From assembly GCA_026545225.1 (NCBI GenBank), contig CM048845.1, forward strand, positions 62,769,033 through 62,833,032: DNA of 64,000 nt, read 5' to 3'. Source of the DNA: Cornus controversa. Its lineage: Eukaryota > Streptophyta > Magnoliopsida > Cornales > Cornaceae. A model generated the notes under the pieces. The model worked only from the letters and a program-made list of their open reading frames with translations. It had not been told where the DNA came from and ran no database searches. The translations under genes and the position numbers were made by a program. Of this stretch, positions 24,799-35,210 are shown one piece after another (within the stretch, counting starts at the first letter, position 1; each line of letters starts with the position of its first letter).

Positions 24799-25046
24799 TG
24801 TAGTAACCCTTGTGGACGAGTGTGAGTGGGCGGGTGCATAGACAGACACTGGGCTGAGCTACCACACTGACAGGGTACAGGGTGCTCAATCCCACATCGC
24901 CTGGGTGTGGAAAAGGGGATGTGCTTATATGTAGTGTGTTCTCTTCAAATGGTATGAGGCCTTTTGGGGTAAACCCAAGAGCAAAACCGTGCGGGCTCAG
25001 GCCCAAAGCGGACAATATCATACCATGTGTTGGAGCGAGGTATTAC
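24799..25046 (+). mobile_element. TRIM solo LTR nested in gypsy gag
   Basis: About 248 bp start TGTAGTAACCCTTGTGGAC and end GGAGCGAGGTATTAC(A), matching the four LTR copies at 42.4-43.6 kb. The gag frame resumes directly after it: KED before, then (D)NKPRQFQEKQ after. The flanks AAGAT (24794-24798) and AAGAC (25047-25051) form a one-mismatch target duplication. No primer site or second LTR is attached, so it is a solo LTR, presumably left by LTR-LTR recombination. It inserted after the gypsy element did. Confidence 0.9.
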
Positions 25047-26434
25047 AAGACAATAAGCCACGACAGTTTCAAGAGAAGCAAAACCAACGTCCGACACTCA
25101 AAGAATTAGAGATGAAGGAATACCCATTCCCAGACTCTGATGTTCCTGACATATTGGAATGCTTACTTGAAAGTAAAGTTATTGAACTTCCAGAATGTTA
25201 GCGCCCTCAAGAAATGGGACGTGTTGATGACCCAAAATACTGCAAATATCATCGTATTATCGGTCATCCGACTGAAAAGTGTTTCATTTTCAAGGAAATA
25301 GTGATGAACTTGGCAAAGCAGGGAAAGATCTTGTTAGACACAGACGAGATAGCAACTTCAAATCATACTGTTGTCGTAGTCCCGTCTTCAAAGTTAGAAC
25401 AGACATGTGCTCATCACCAATTATTTTTAAACTCTGGTATCTGTTCCACAACTATTCAATTCGGCTCATTCGAACCAATTCAGATATACCTCCCCCAAGG
25501 TAGGATTCTTGACAATCCAACGAATGTGAAGAAACTTCTCCAACACGATGACGAAGGATGGACCTTAGTGACGAGGAGACGACGAAAGCAACATGTTCCT
25601 CTGACCAGCCACTTCGACAGGGGGCAAAAGAAAAAGAAGTCTCGATATACCCCTAAGAAATGTGTCCAGAATGGGAAAGGTGCCAATAAGACGGCATTGA
25701 CAAAACATACAAGGTTGGGTGAAGAAATTTGTAAGCCCGTTACTTTATGTGATTTCTTTCCAAAAGGATATCTCGATGATGAAGTTGTGCCAACTTACAT
25801 GGTGTCAACTGTGAGGATCGATTCGGAGATCGAAAGTGATAAAAGTCAAAGTGAAGTCCAAAGTATAGGATTGCTTGAGAAACACACGATCACCATCGAA
25901 GAATCCAATGACGAAGATGGAGTTGGAGCTACATCTGACTCATGTTGTGCAACAATCACTTTCACTGACGAAGACCTTCAACTGGGATCAAAGCCACACA
26001 ACCGTCCTCTTTTTGCCTCCGGATACATAAGGGAGCGAAAGGTAAATCGCATCCTTATTGATGGGGGCTCCGTAGTGAATCTCATGCCAAAATTTACAAT
26101 GAATAATCTTGGCATTACAGTTGACGATTTGGCTCGCAGTCGCCTCATCATTCAAGGTTTTAATCAAGGTGGGCAGAGAACTATTGGCATGATTCATGTA
26201 AACCTAACAATTGGAGGGTTGCAAGCTAAAACCTTATTCCACGTAATCGATGCAAAGACATCCTACAATTTGTTGTTAGGACGATCTTGGGTGCATGACA
26301 ATGGTGTTGTTCCATCAACTCTTTATCAGTGTTTCAAGTTCTGCAAGAATGGTGTACAGACAGTGATGGCAGATAACAAGCCATTTACTGAAGTAGAAGC
26401 CCATTTTGCAAATGCAAAGTTTTACATTGAGTAA
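25047..26434 (+). pseudogene. Gypsy gag C-terminus and aspartic protease
   Basis: The gag continues through KELEMKEYPFPDSD and VIELPEC to an in-frame TAG at 25199. It resumes as MGRVDDPKYCKYHR, GHPTEKCFIFKE, which is the CxxH...GH...C zinc-binding tail usual in Tat-like gags. A linker rich in Lys/Arg follows. Next comes a retropepsin-like domain with the active site ILIDGGSVVNLMP (DGGS codons near 26060) and the C-terminal YNLLLGRSWVH motif. The stop at 26432-26434 precedes further open frame. The upstream part is separated from capsid by the nested TRIM LTR. Confidence 0.85.
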
Positions 26435-26443
26435 GACACATCT

Positions 26444-27480
26444 TTGATCGTCTCTACAACAAACCTTCCATCTACACAAGAGGTTGAGTCTACAAAAACA
26501 AAAGAAGTGTCGTCCATCCCTTTAGATGTCTCGGTGATAGACAGTACAAAGGTAACTCAAAAGCAAGAGGTCGTGGTTAAAACACATCGTACTACACCAA
26601 TTTTTAAGTATGTTCCAAAATCTCAACGACGAGAAGGGCAATCACTGGTTGTGGAGGTACTTGAAACGGAAGAAGTGAAGTTAAAGCTGTCTCGCACAAA
26701 AGAAAAAGAAGATCTACAATGCCTGAGAGAAGAATTAACTCTTCCCCTCACAAAGATTGAAAAGTCTACTCCTACTAAACTTCCATTGAAATGATTCATC
26801 CGATCATCAAAAGCTCCAGTTGAACATGGATTCCTTCCAATACAAAGAACTGATGAAGGGTTCGATCCAAAGGCATACAAACTTTTGGCTAAGTCTGGGT
26901 ATGATTTTGCAAATCCCACAGGCCTTGGAAAGCTCAGTCCGGAACTTACGGGTAAGAAAATACACGGCCTTAATGAGACACAAAAGAAATTGAGGGAACA
27001 AGGGCATAGGGTAATTCCGCCCAAGACTGGTCTTGGTTTCGCATCAACTAAACCTATTCGCATCCAAATCACAAAGAAAGATAAAAAAGTTGAACACTTT
27101 GTACATTGGCATTGAAGAGGTTGGTGACAGCGAAGATCGACATTCTGTTTCTAACAAGTCAGTTTTTGATCGTGTAGAGGTTTCACGCACTAGAATATCT
27201 GTATTCGACAGGTTGGGCCCGTCAACTCAAAAATTGAATACTTCAAGTTCACATGTCAATAATTCACCATGTACTTCCGTCTTTAAGAGAATAAATTCTC
27301 CTACCCAAAGAAGAAGATCTTCATAGCCTCAACCTCGAAAGTCTGTCTTTTCTCGAATTAAAGCTCTGAGAGAGGTATTGGTAACGAGAAATGAGGGAAA
27401 AGAACTAGGGAGAACTGGTGCCAATATGGTGAAAGGTAGTGAAGTTCGGAGTTTGATTCCTTCGCGAATGAAACGTAGAA
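26444..27480 (+). pseudogene. Gypsy linker with G-patch-like segment
   Basis: Between protease and RT lies about 1 kb of broken frame. A stop near 26792 is followed in the same frame by FDPKAYKLLAKSGYDF, NPTGLGKLSPE and KTGLGFASTKPIRI. These glycine-centred segments resemble the G-patch-like domain described in plant Tat-type elements. After a frameshift near 27090 the sequence shows repeated SVFDR/SVFKR motifs (SVFDRVEVS, SVFDRLGP, SVFKRINS, SVFSRIK), also typical of this lineage. The function of either part is not established. Confidence 0.7.
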
Positions 27481-27675
27481 CAGAGGTGGACTATTGTATT
27501 CACTGCCCAGTCTGAGGAGTCCGACACGGATGGAAGGAAGGATGAAGTATTTTATGCCACTGCCTATCACATTATTGTCGAAGAACAATCAAATTCTGAT
27601 GATAAGATCAAAGAAGGTCCCTCAACACTTGATGACGGGGGGCAAGCGATCGTTGATCAACTCAATGAATTCAAT

Positions 27676-28600
27676 TTGGGGACGATGGACCAGCCTAAAC
27701 TAGTTTTTGTTAGTTCATTCTTAAGTGCCTCAAAAGAAAATGAATACTTTCAATTGCTGTTAGAATACGGAGACGTATTTGCTTGGACATACAACGAAAT
27801 GCCAGGTCTTGACCCTAAAATCGCAGTCCATAACCTTGCTGTCAAACATGGGACACGTCCAATTAAACAATCTCAACGTTTCTTCCATCCAGAACTTATC
27901 CCAAAGATAGAAGAAGAACTCAACAAATTGATTGACGTGGAATTTATTCGGGAGGTCAAGTATCCGACATGGATTTCGAGTATTGTGCCAGTAAAAAAAA
28001 AGAATGGGCAGATAAGAATCTGTGTGGATTTTTGTGACCTAAACGAGGCATGTCCAAAGGATGATTTTCCTCTTCCTATCCCGGAGCTCACTGTGGACGC
28101 AACAACCGGACATGAAGCTCTCTCTTTTATGGATTGTTATTCTGGGTATAATCAGATTAGGATGACTCCAAAAGACGAAGAGTTAACTGCATTTCGCACC
28201 CCAAAAGGTATTTATTGTTACAAAGTTATGCCTTTTGGACTTAAGAATGCAGGGGCAACATACCAGCGTGCCATGCAAAGGATCTTCGATGACATTCTTC
28301 ACAAAATTGTTGAGTGTTATGTCGATGACCTTGTGGTTAAGACAAAGAAAAGAGGGGGTCATTTACAAGATCTTCGTACAGTTTTCAATTGTCTTAGAAA
28401 ATACCAACTCAAAATAAATCCTCTCAAGTGTGCATTTGGTGTTACTTCCTAAAAATTTCTTGGATATGTGGTTCGCCATTGCAGTATTGAAATTGATCCG
28501 TCTAAAGTTGAGGCTATACAAAAGATGCCATAACCCAAGAATTTACGCAAGCTTTGAAGCCTGGAAGGCCAACTTGCTTTTATCCGTCGGTTTATCTCAA
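27676..28600 (+). pseudogene. Gypsy reverse transcriptase
   Basis: The frame includes YGDVFAWTYNEMPGLDP, PVKKKNGQIRICVDFCDLN, FPLPIPELTVDATTGHE, FMDCYSGYNQIRM (motif A), FRTPKGIYCYKVMPFGLKNA and YVDDLVV at 28318-28338 (catalytic motif). The core is intact to 28449. A TAA at 28450, then two stops near 28530 and 28553, break the segment leading to RNase H in the same frame; the last (KL*SLEGQL) fits CGA to TGA. The upstream boundary with the linker is uncertain. Confidence 0.94.
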
Positions 28601-28602
28601 AT

Positions 28603-29826
28603 TTGGCCGCCCGTTGTCAACCTTTCAACCGACTCATCAAAAAGGATGTCCCATTCGAGTGGGATCAAGCTTGTCAAAATGCTTTTGATAGCATTAAGCA
28701 ATACCTTTTCAATCCTCCAGTGTTGGGGGCACCTGTATCTGGAAAGCCTCTCATACTTTACATTGCCGTGCAAGAAGAATCTCTTGGCGCCCTTCTTGCA
28801 CAAAATAATGAAGAGCACAAAGAGAAGGCATTGTATTACTTAAGTCGCAGGCTCACCCCAACAGAGCTGAAGTATCCTCTGATTGAGAAAACGTGTCTCC
28901 CGTTAGTCTTTGCCTCTAAAAAATTGAGGCACTATTTTTTAGCACATACAATACATCTCATTACAAGAGTTGACCCTCTCAAGTATGTAATGTCAAAACC
29001 AGTCCTTTCTGGACGCTTGGCGAGGTGTTCATTTTCGTTCAATAAATTTGAAATTATTTATGTGCCACGTAAGGCAGTAAAAGGACAAGTCCTGGTAGAT
29101 TTTCTAGCTGATTATCCTATCCCAGCCGATTGGGAAATTTTAGAAGATTTTCCTGATGAAGAAGTCTTTCAAATTGACATTCTTCCTCCATGGATAATGT
29201 TCTTTGATGGAGCAGCGCAGTTTGATGGAGCTGGGGCAGGCGTAGTGTTTGTCTCTCCACAAAGGCAAATCCTCCCATACGCATTTGCGCTCACTGAAAA
29301 CTGCTCAAATAATGTTACTGAGTACCAAACATTGATCATTGGTCTTCAAATGGCAAAGGAGATGAACATCATGGATCTCGAAATATATGGAGATTCTAAA
29401 TTGGTGATCAATCAACACCTTAAGGATTATGAGGTCAAGAAGGAGAATCTAATACCATACTACAACTATGCTTCCCACTTGTTGACGAAATTCGACAATG
29501 TGATTCTAGAACACCTTCCTAGGAAGGAAAATCGTATGGTGGATGCTTTGGAAAATTTAGCCACAACATTGGCATTAGTTGATGACGAAATAATCAATGT
29601 TCCAGTATGCCAACAATGGGTGCTACCACGAGTCCTTGAAGATAAAATTGAGGAGAGTAATGTAATCTCTGTCTCTATTGTCGAAGGGGACGACTGGAAG
29701 CGACCTATAATTGAGTATTTGGAATATGGAAAGCTTCCTGAAGATCGACGCCACAAGACCAAGATACGTAGGCGAGCACCTCGTTTCATTTATTATAATA
29801 AACACATGGTACAGACGATCATTTGA
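28603..29826 (+). pseudogene. Gypsy RNase H plus second (archaeal-type) RNase H
   Basis: The frame reads WDQACQNAFDSIKQYL, KPLILYIAVQEESLGALLAQ and YYLSRRLTPTELKYPLIEK, which form the standard gypsy RNase H. A second RNase H follows: MFFDGAAQFDGAGAGVVF, NVTEYQTLIIGLQMA and IYGDSKLVINQ, with the D-E-D arrangement of an RVT_3-like (aRNH) domain. Two RNase H domains are diagnostic for the Tat lineage. The frame is open for 407 codons and ends at a TGA near 29824 caused by a frameshift; integrase continues in another frame. Confidence 0.93.
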
Positions 29827-30940
29827 AGGTCTCTTCCTTCGTTGTCTCGGAGAAGATGAAGCAACTCATGCAATGGAGGAAGCCCATTCTGGGGTATGTG
29901 GTGCACATCAATCTGGCCATAAGCTTCACTTTCGCGTAAAGAGAATGGGGTATTATCGGCCCACTATAGTCAAAGACTGTATGGAGTATGCAAAAAGGTG
30001 TCAAGTTTGTCAATTCTATGCTAATTACATACACCAACCACCAGAGCCATTACATCCTACAGTTGCTTCATGGCCGTTTGATGCATGGGGATTAGATGTG
30101 GTAGGACCTTTGTGCAAGTCTTCTAAAGGCCACTTATACATCCTGGCAGCTACTGACTATTTTTTCAGATGGGCTGAGGCTGCACCCCTTAAAAAAGTAA
30201 AAAAGGAGACAGTTGTTGACTTCATCAAGTGTAACATCATTTATCGGTATGGTGTCCCTCGATACATCATTACTCATAATGGGTTAAATTTTAAAAATAG
30301 CTGGGTGACTCAACTATGTGAGAAATTTGATTTCAAACAGTATAAATCCTCCATGTACAATGTTCCAACTAATGAACTTGCAGAGGAATTTAATAAAACA
30401 CTTTGTGATTTATTGAAGAAAGTGGTTTCCAAATCAAAGAAAGACTGGCATGAGCGAATGGAAGAAGCATTGTGGGCGTACCGAACTACATACCGCACAC
30501 CTACCCAAGCAACTCCTTATTCTCTCGTCTATGGTGTAGAAGCTGTTCTTCCCCTCAAACGACAAATTCCTTCGTTAAGGATAGTCATACAAGAAGGTCT
30601 CACGAATGAGGAAAATGCCATTTTACGTCTTCAAGAATTGGAAGCACTGGATGAGAAGAGGCTAGAAGCTCAACAACAGTTAGAATGTTATCAAGCTCGG
30701 CTTTCTAGAGCCTTCAACAAAAAAGTTCGACCTCGGTCATTCCGGGTTGGAGACTTGGTACTTGCTGTTCGTAGGCCCATCATCATGAATCACCGCACTG
30801 GAAATAAATTTTTGTCAAAATGGGATGGACCATATGTAGTTCGTGAAGTCTACACCAATGGAGCATATAAGACTATTGATGAAGATAGAGTGTTGGTTGG
30901 TCCCATTAATGGCAAGTTCTTGAAACGTTACTACCCATGA
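29711..30940 (+). pseudogene. Gypsy integrase with altered catalytic Asp
   Basis: After the frameshift the protein reads YRRSFEGLFLRCLGEDEA, then the H2C2 zinc-binding domain (HSGVCGAHQ...GYYRPTI...CQVCQ). The catalytic core follows: LDVVGPL (first Asp), IITHNGLNF (second position) and a NELAEEFNKTL segment (Glu region). The second Asp of the usual TDNG motif is replaced by His (codon CAT at 30275-30277), which should abolish activity. The C-terminal part includes WAYRTTYRTPTQATPYSLVY, VGDLVLAVRR and FLSKWDGPYVVREV. The ORF ends naturally at 30940 (KRYYP stop). Confidence 0.94.
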
Positions 30941-30954
30941 ATGTGTAATGCTCC

Positions 30955-31450
30955 CCGATACGAGCCTAAACTGTCGATGACACTCCTTGACACGAGTATA
31001 AACTGTTTACCAAAAAAAAAAAAAAAAAAAGATGACACTCCTTGACACGAGTATAAATTGTCTATAAAAAAAAAAAAGATGACACTCCTTGACACGAGTA
31101 TAAACTGTTTACCAAAAAAAAAAAGATGACACTCCTTGACACGAGTATAAATTGTCTACCCAAAAAAAAAAAAAAAAAAAGATGACACTCCTTGACACGA
31201 GTATAAATTGTCTACCAAAAAAAAAAAAAAATGACACTCCTTGACACGAGTATAAATTGTCTACCAAAAAAAAAAAACACTCCTTGATACGAGTATAAAC
31301 TGTCTACCAAAAAAAAAAAAACACTCCTTGATACGAGTATAAACTGTCTACCAAAAAAAAAACATTCATGACATGAGTATAAACTATCTGCATGAAAAAA
31401 ATAATAATAATAATAATCACTCTTTGATATGAGTATAAACTATCTTTAAA
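30955..31450 (+). repeat. Tandem repeat with poly-A spacers (~10 copies)
   Basis: Units of 42-58 bp share 'actccttgacacgagtataaa(c/t)tgt(c/t)ta' and are separated by poly-A tracts of varying length. They begin just after integrase. Such arrays are common in the 3' untranslated region of Tat-lineage elements. Confidence 0.9.
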
Positions 31451-31544
31451 AAAAAAAAAAAATTTAAAGCTTGCAAGAGAAGAGTTGGGTGACCTGACCT
31501 GCCGCCGAGATATTGACGGATGTCTGCTGCATCGTGGTGACTTG

Positions 31545-31735
31545 GCTTGACCCCGAAGGGACAATAAGAGTGACACCGAAGTGCACTAAGGGATCCCGAA
31601 GGGACGAGAGAGTGACACCAAAGTGCACTAAGGGACCCCGAAGGGACAATAAGAGTGACACCGAAGTGCACTAAGGGACCCCGAAGGGACGAGTGACACC
31701 GAAGTGCACTAAGGGACCCCGAAGGGACTAATGAA
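31545..31735 (+). repeat. ~50-bp tandem repeat (four copies)
   Basis: Units share 'gagtgacaccgaagtgcact' followed by 'aagggaccccgaagggac'. Minus-strand frames over this region repeat the same peptide and are artefacts of the array. Confidence 0.88.
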
Positions 31736-32144
31736 TGGCGTCTGGAACTCCATATTCTGATAAAGACGATTTGACCTGCAAGAATTAAAAATTTTTTTTT
31801 TGAAGCTTATAAGAGAAGAGTTGAATGACTCACGTAAAGTTGTCTTCTTCAGTGAGTTCAATGGATTTGTACGATCTTCCAGAGGCAATACAAAACTTGA
31901 GCAGAACCCACAAGTAGAAACTGATTTGAAAAAAAAAGAGTTGGTTAATAGTGATCATGGAAGGCAAAGTTGTAAACAAAAAAAGTGTGCTTTTCAAAGT
32001 TTAGGTGTTTGTTATATTATATTCCAAGGGTTTATAATACAAAAAAGATTGTGTAGTATAAATGGTGTGGTGTTATAATGCTTCTCATGAGATCTTGTGT
32101 TCAAATCTCTTAAGCAACAAAAAAGAAACTTTGTTTTTTTTACA

Positions 32145-32610
32145 CATCAAAGGAAAAGAGAAGAAAAGAAAAAAAAAAAGAAATTGATGCATGGAAGAGA
32201 AGAAAAAAAAATGGAAAAAAGAAATTTCCAACGCGAGAAAGAAGAAGAGAAGAAAAGAAAAGAAAAAAAAAAAATTCCACCGGCAGTAGAAGAAGAAAAA
32301 AAGGAGAGAATAAGAAGGAAGAAGAAAGAAGGAAAAAAAAAAAAGAAAAGAAAAAAATCAGCCGCCTGGAAGAGAAGAAGAAAAGAAAGAAGAAGAAAAA
32401 AAAAAAGAAAAGAAGGAAAAAAAAAAATAAGCCGCCTGGAAGAGAAGAAGAAAAGAAAGAAGAAGAAGAAAAAAAAAAAAAAAAAACAGCCGCTTGAAAA
32501 AAAAAAAGGGAAGAGAAGAAAAAAAAAAAAGAGAATAGAAAAGGAAAAAAGTGGCGTGAAGAGATGGAAGAAAGAGAAAGAAAGAAATAAAGCAGAACTT
32601 ACAGTTGCTG
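32145..32610 (+). repeat. Polypurine GA/A-rich region
   Basis: About 460 bp of almost pure A and G (gaagaagaaaagaaaaaaa and similar) is interrupted by a repeated 'cagccgcctggaagagaagaagaaaag'-like phrase at about 32360, 32430 and 32490. The 183-codon Lys/Glu-rich frame across it has no domain and is regarded as a composition artefact. Confidence 0.85.
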
Positions 32611-32669
32611 TAGTTGATGAAATTTTTTTTAATTATTCTCTGATATGAAGAGTCTGAAGTGTAGGCTAC

Positions 32670-32890
32670 ATATATATAGTGGTGAGTTAATCCTATTTGA
32701 CATAGGATTTTCAAGACTCCAATTCCGTTTGAACATGGAAAACAACAAATCCTATTTGAAATTGGATAAGGAAAAAAAATTCTATTGGCAATAGGATTCT
32801 CAAGTCTTCAATTCCACTTGGACCAGAAAAAAAAATCCTATTGGCAATAGGATCCTCAAGTCTTTGATTCAACTTGACAAAGAAGACATC
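32670..32890 (+). repeat. ~70-bp diverged tandem repeat
   Basis: Three to four copies of 'aatcctatttg.ca.taggat.(t/c)tcaag(a/t)ct' occur, with 'ttcaattcca/cttg' following each. They form the last repeat block before the polypurine tract. Confidence 0.78.
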
Positions 32891-32995
32891 CTTTTTGCAG
32901 TTGAATTTTCGCACAAAAAAAAAAAAAAGAAGCAAAATTTAGATACTTCAAGTCCTGCTTTAAATACATGACAAACTCAACATGGCGCGAGACTT

Positions 32996-33010
32996 AAAGT
33001 GGGGGCAATT
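32996..33010 (+). other. Gypsy polypurine tract
   Basis: AAAGTGGGGGCAATT directly precedes the 3' LTR start. This is the usual plus-strand priming site form in plant gypsy elements. Confidence 0.82.
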
Positions 33011-33197
33011 TGTAGACATTAAAAAATTACATGATGGACCCAAAATACAATTTGAGTTTATTTTCAGTTTAGCCCACTTTGAAATGTGGCCTAATGAGTT
33101 AGATAATTTGAAACCCAGACCCACCACAAATAAATGAGTTATGGGTTGATCTAAATTATCTAAGAAGTCAAAGCCCACTTGAAAATGGGTCTAATGG

Positions 33198-33246
<49 letters not shown>

Positions 33247-33710
33247 AATTATCAAAATTATCATAAAAAATAATTATAGGATAATTATTAAAGGAAAAGA
33301 AAGTTACAAATCTACCCCTCCGGTGAGCCTATAAATAAAGGTCTAGAGGTGGGAGAAGAGGACCAGAAGATTCTCAGAAAAAGTTGAAGCTTTGCAGAAC
33401 TCTTCACTCAAAATCCAAAACTCCAAAGCATCTAAACCCTGAAGGAGAAGAACAATAAGCACATCATCCACGTGCCGTTCTTCACCAAAGTTTCAATCCA
33501 ATTCAAGATCAAGCTCTAGCAGCTCTTGAAGCCGGATTATCAAGGAGATCGAATCAGAGGACCTTATCTTCATATTTTCTTTTGTAAAGATTTACAGAGG
33601 ATTGTACCCTTTTTCTTGAATCAATAAACCTTTTTCTTGAATCAATAAAAATTGTTTATTTGTCACTAATTTTCGTTCCTAGATTTTCGGACACGAAATT
33701 TGTGTATACA
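33011..33710 (+). repeat. 3' LTR of the Tat gypsy element
   Basis: This 700-bp LTR matches 22610-23247. It retains a ~53-bp segment absent from the 5' copy, with a duplicated 'cctttttcttgaatcaataaa' that may hold the polyadenylation region. Its TA tract (33206-33241) is longer. Confidence 0.93.
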
Positions 33711-33722
33711 GTTATAATATAA

Positions 33723-33938
33723 GAAATTAAATTTGAGTCCAAGGGACTAGTCAAAGAGACCTTCCAAGCACCTTTGGTTGTTTCAAGTGTGACACATGAT
33801 TGCTCCCACTTCACACAATTAAAGGGGTTACAGGTTATAACCCTCAGGAATTTCTTCGCTTCTTTACCACATGGAATGTTGGAGATTAAAATTAAAAAGA
33901 AGAAAATGAAATTTATGCATGGGATCGAATTTGTTTAA
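33723..33938 (+). other. 72-codon open segment, unidentified
   Basis: Directly right of the gypsy 3' LTR a frame without an initiating Met reads through KGLVKETFQAPLVVSS, FTQLKGLQVITLRNFFASLP and ends KFMHGIEFV stop. Codon use is balanced and the segment looks more gene-like than its neighbours, so it could be a terminal exon interrupted by the gypsy insertion. I do not recognise the protein, and no matching upstream half is evident left of 22610. Confidence 0.25.
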
Positions 33939-34979
33939 ACTCTTTAGGCACACCTCCAAAATTTTCCTTGTTGAGTAAGGAATTAAGCAACTGATGAATT
34001 TCTTTTAATTGAAAAATCATAAATTTACTGTTTCAAGAATTTGGCCAATTGTTAGATATCAATGGCAATCGTGTAAATCTTTGTTTTTCAATGAATTTTG
34101 AAATTAGAAGTTCCGGAAATATTTATTTATTTTTGAAAGATCATGCAATTTTATATATAAAAAAATAATTACAGGACCTTTGGGCCCAAGTAACTAAATG
34201 TTAAATAAAGAAGGCAGTCCAATGAGGAAGGCCACAAAACAAGCCCATAAAGGGCATTACCAAGCCCAAAGAATTGAGCATAACCAACAATTGCCATAGC
34301 AATGTTAAACACTAATCTCATCTTAATCCGGTGACCACACTCTGAGGAAGAGAGCTCCATGTTAGCCAGTTCCGGTAATATTTGCTTATAAAATATCATG
34401 ATCAAATGATTTTTTTTTTGTTTCAAATGATTTTATTAGGTCATTTAACTAGCAAGTTGAATTTGTAAAAAGTTTATTTTGTACTAAAACTGAAAAAATA
34501 GATTTTGATTTTCTTAGAATTTGATTTTGCAAGTATTTTTATGGACATCAAATGCAAAATATTTTATTTATTTATATTGAATAACTTAAAGTAAATTGAA
34601 ATATGGTATAAGATAAATTTAAAAGAGATTTACTTAATTGTTTTCAATGAAAATCAGGACAAAACAATCCAACAAAACACGAACAAGACGTGCTGAACGA
34701 GATTATTCTTGAAAGAGTTGAGCAAATTTATTAATTCATGTGTAGATTGAGAAGCTCTCTCCGAGCTTATGAGATTTGCAATTTCTTTACAAATAATGGA
34801 TTAGAATTTGAGCCTAATAGCTTTTTGAATGTTTTCCCGCGTTAAAGACTTTTACCATGTTAAAATCAATATTCATTCTGCTATTTTTTATTTATTTATT
34901 TGCTTGTGTTTAATGTTTACTTTCTTGTAATTTGAGCTTAATTGCTCTCTGTGAACTTATGAGATCTGTTGGAGCCTAA
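33939..34979. other. Intergenic spacer
   Basis: AT-rich sequence without recognised genes. Confidence 0.45.
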
Positions 34980-35210
34980 GAGCCTACTTGATTCAATTCT
35001 CAGTTTTCAAAAATTCATAAAACATAAAATTGTATTAGAGAACTATAAAAGACAAGTCTTTGAAAACAAGCCCCTTTTTAATTGAATTTTTAGAAAACAA
35101 AATTTTCTTTGAAAACATGCCTTTTTTAACTAATTTTTTTAGAAAACTATCAACCAAACAATTTTACAGTTTTATATTTTAGTTCTCAGAAAATTGAACC
35201 AAACAGGCCT
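34980..35210. mobile_element. Tourist-like MITE
   Basis: The right end, read in reverse, begins AGGCCTGTTTGGTTCAATTT, and the left end begins GAGCCTACTTGATTCAATTC. The imperfect match extends to 'aaaattg' about 55 bp in. The trinucleotide TAA flanks both sides (34977-34979 and 35211-35213). A TAA duplication and a GGCCTGTTTGG-type end fit PIF/Harbinger Tourist-like elements. The copy is old. Confidence 0.62.

Larger units (their letters stand above)
22610..33710 (+). mobile_element. Ty3/gypsy LTR retrotransposon, Tat lineage (11.1 kb)
   Basis: The element is bounded by LTRs at 22610-23247 and 33011-33710 (TGTAGACAT...GTGTATACA) with near-identical flanks GTGAT and GTTAT, probably a mutated 5-bp duplication. 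It has a primer binding site, gag, protease, RT, RNase H, a second RNase H and integrase in gypsy order, then 2 kb of repeat-rich non-coding 3' region and a polypurine tract. The extra RNase H between pol RNase H and integrase is the hallmark of the Tat/Ogre clade. Several frameshifts and stops, a TRIM insertion in gag and a mutated integrase catalytic Asp make it non-autonomous. Confidence 0.94.

Noticed and set aside
31000..31450. CRISPR-like regularly spaced repeats
   Set aside because: Spacers are only poly-A of varying length and the array sits in a plant retrotransposon 3' region; there are no cas genes.
31304..31671. Minus frames with repeated LVHFGVTL-type peptides
   Set aside because: They arise from the 50-bp tandem array in the gypsy 3' region.
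32097..32648. 183-codon Lys/Glu-rich open frame
   Set aside because: It lies in almost pure polypurine sequence inside the gypsy 3' region, so the absence of stops is due to composition. No domain is present.
34169..34426. 85-codon minus frame
   Set aside because: No domain, splice support or homology pattern was seen; composition matches the surrounding spacer.
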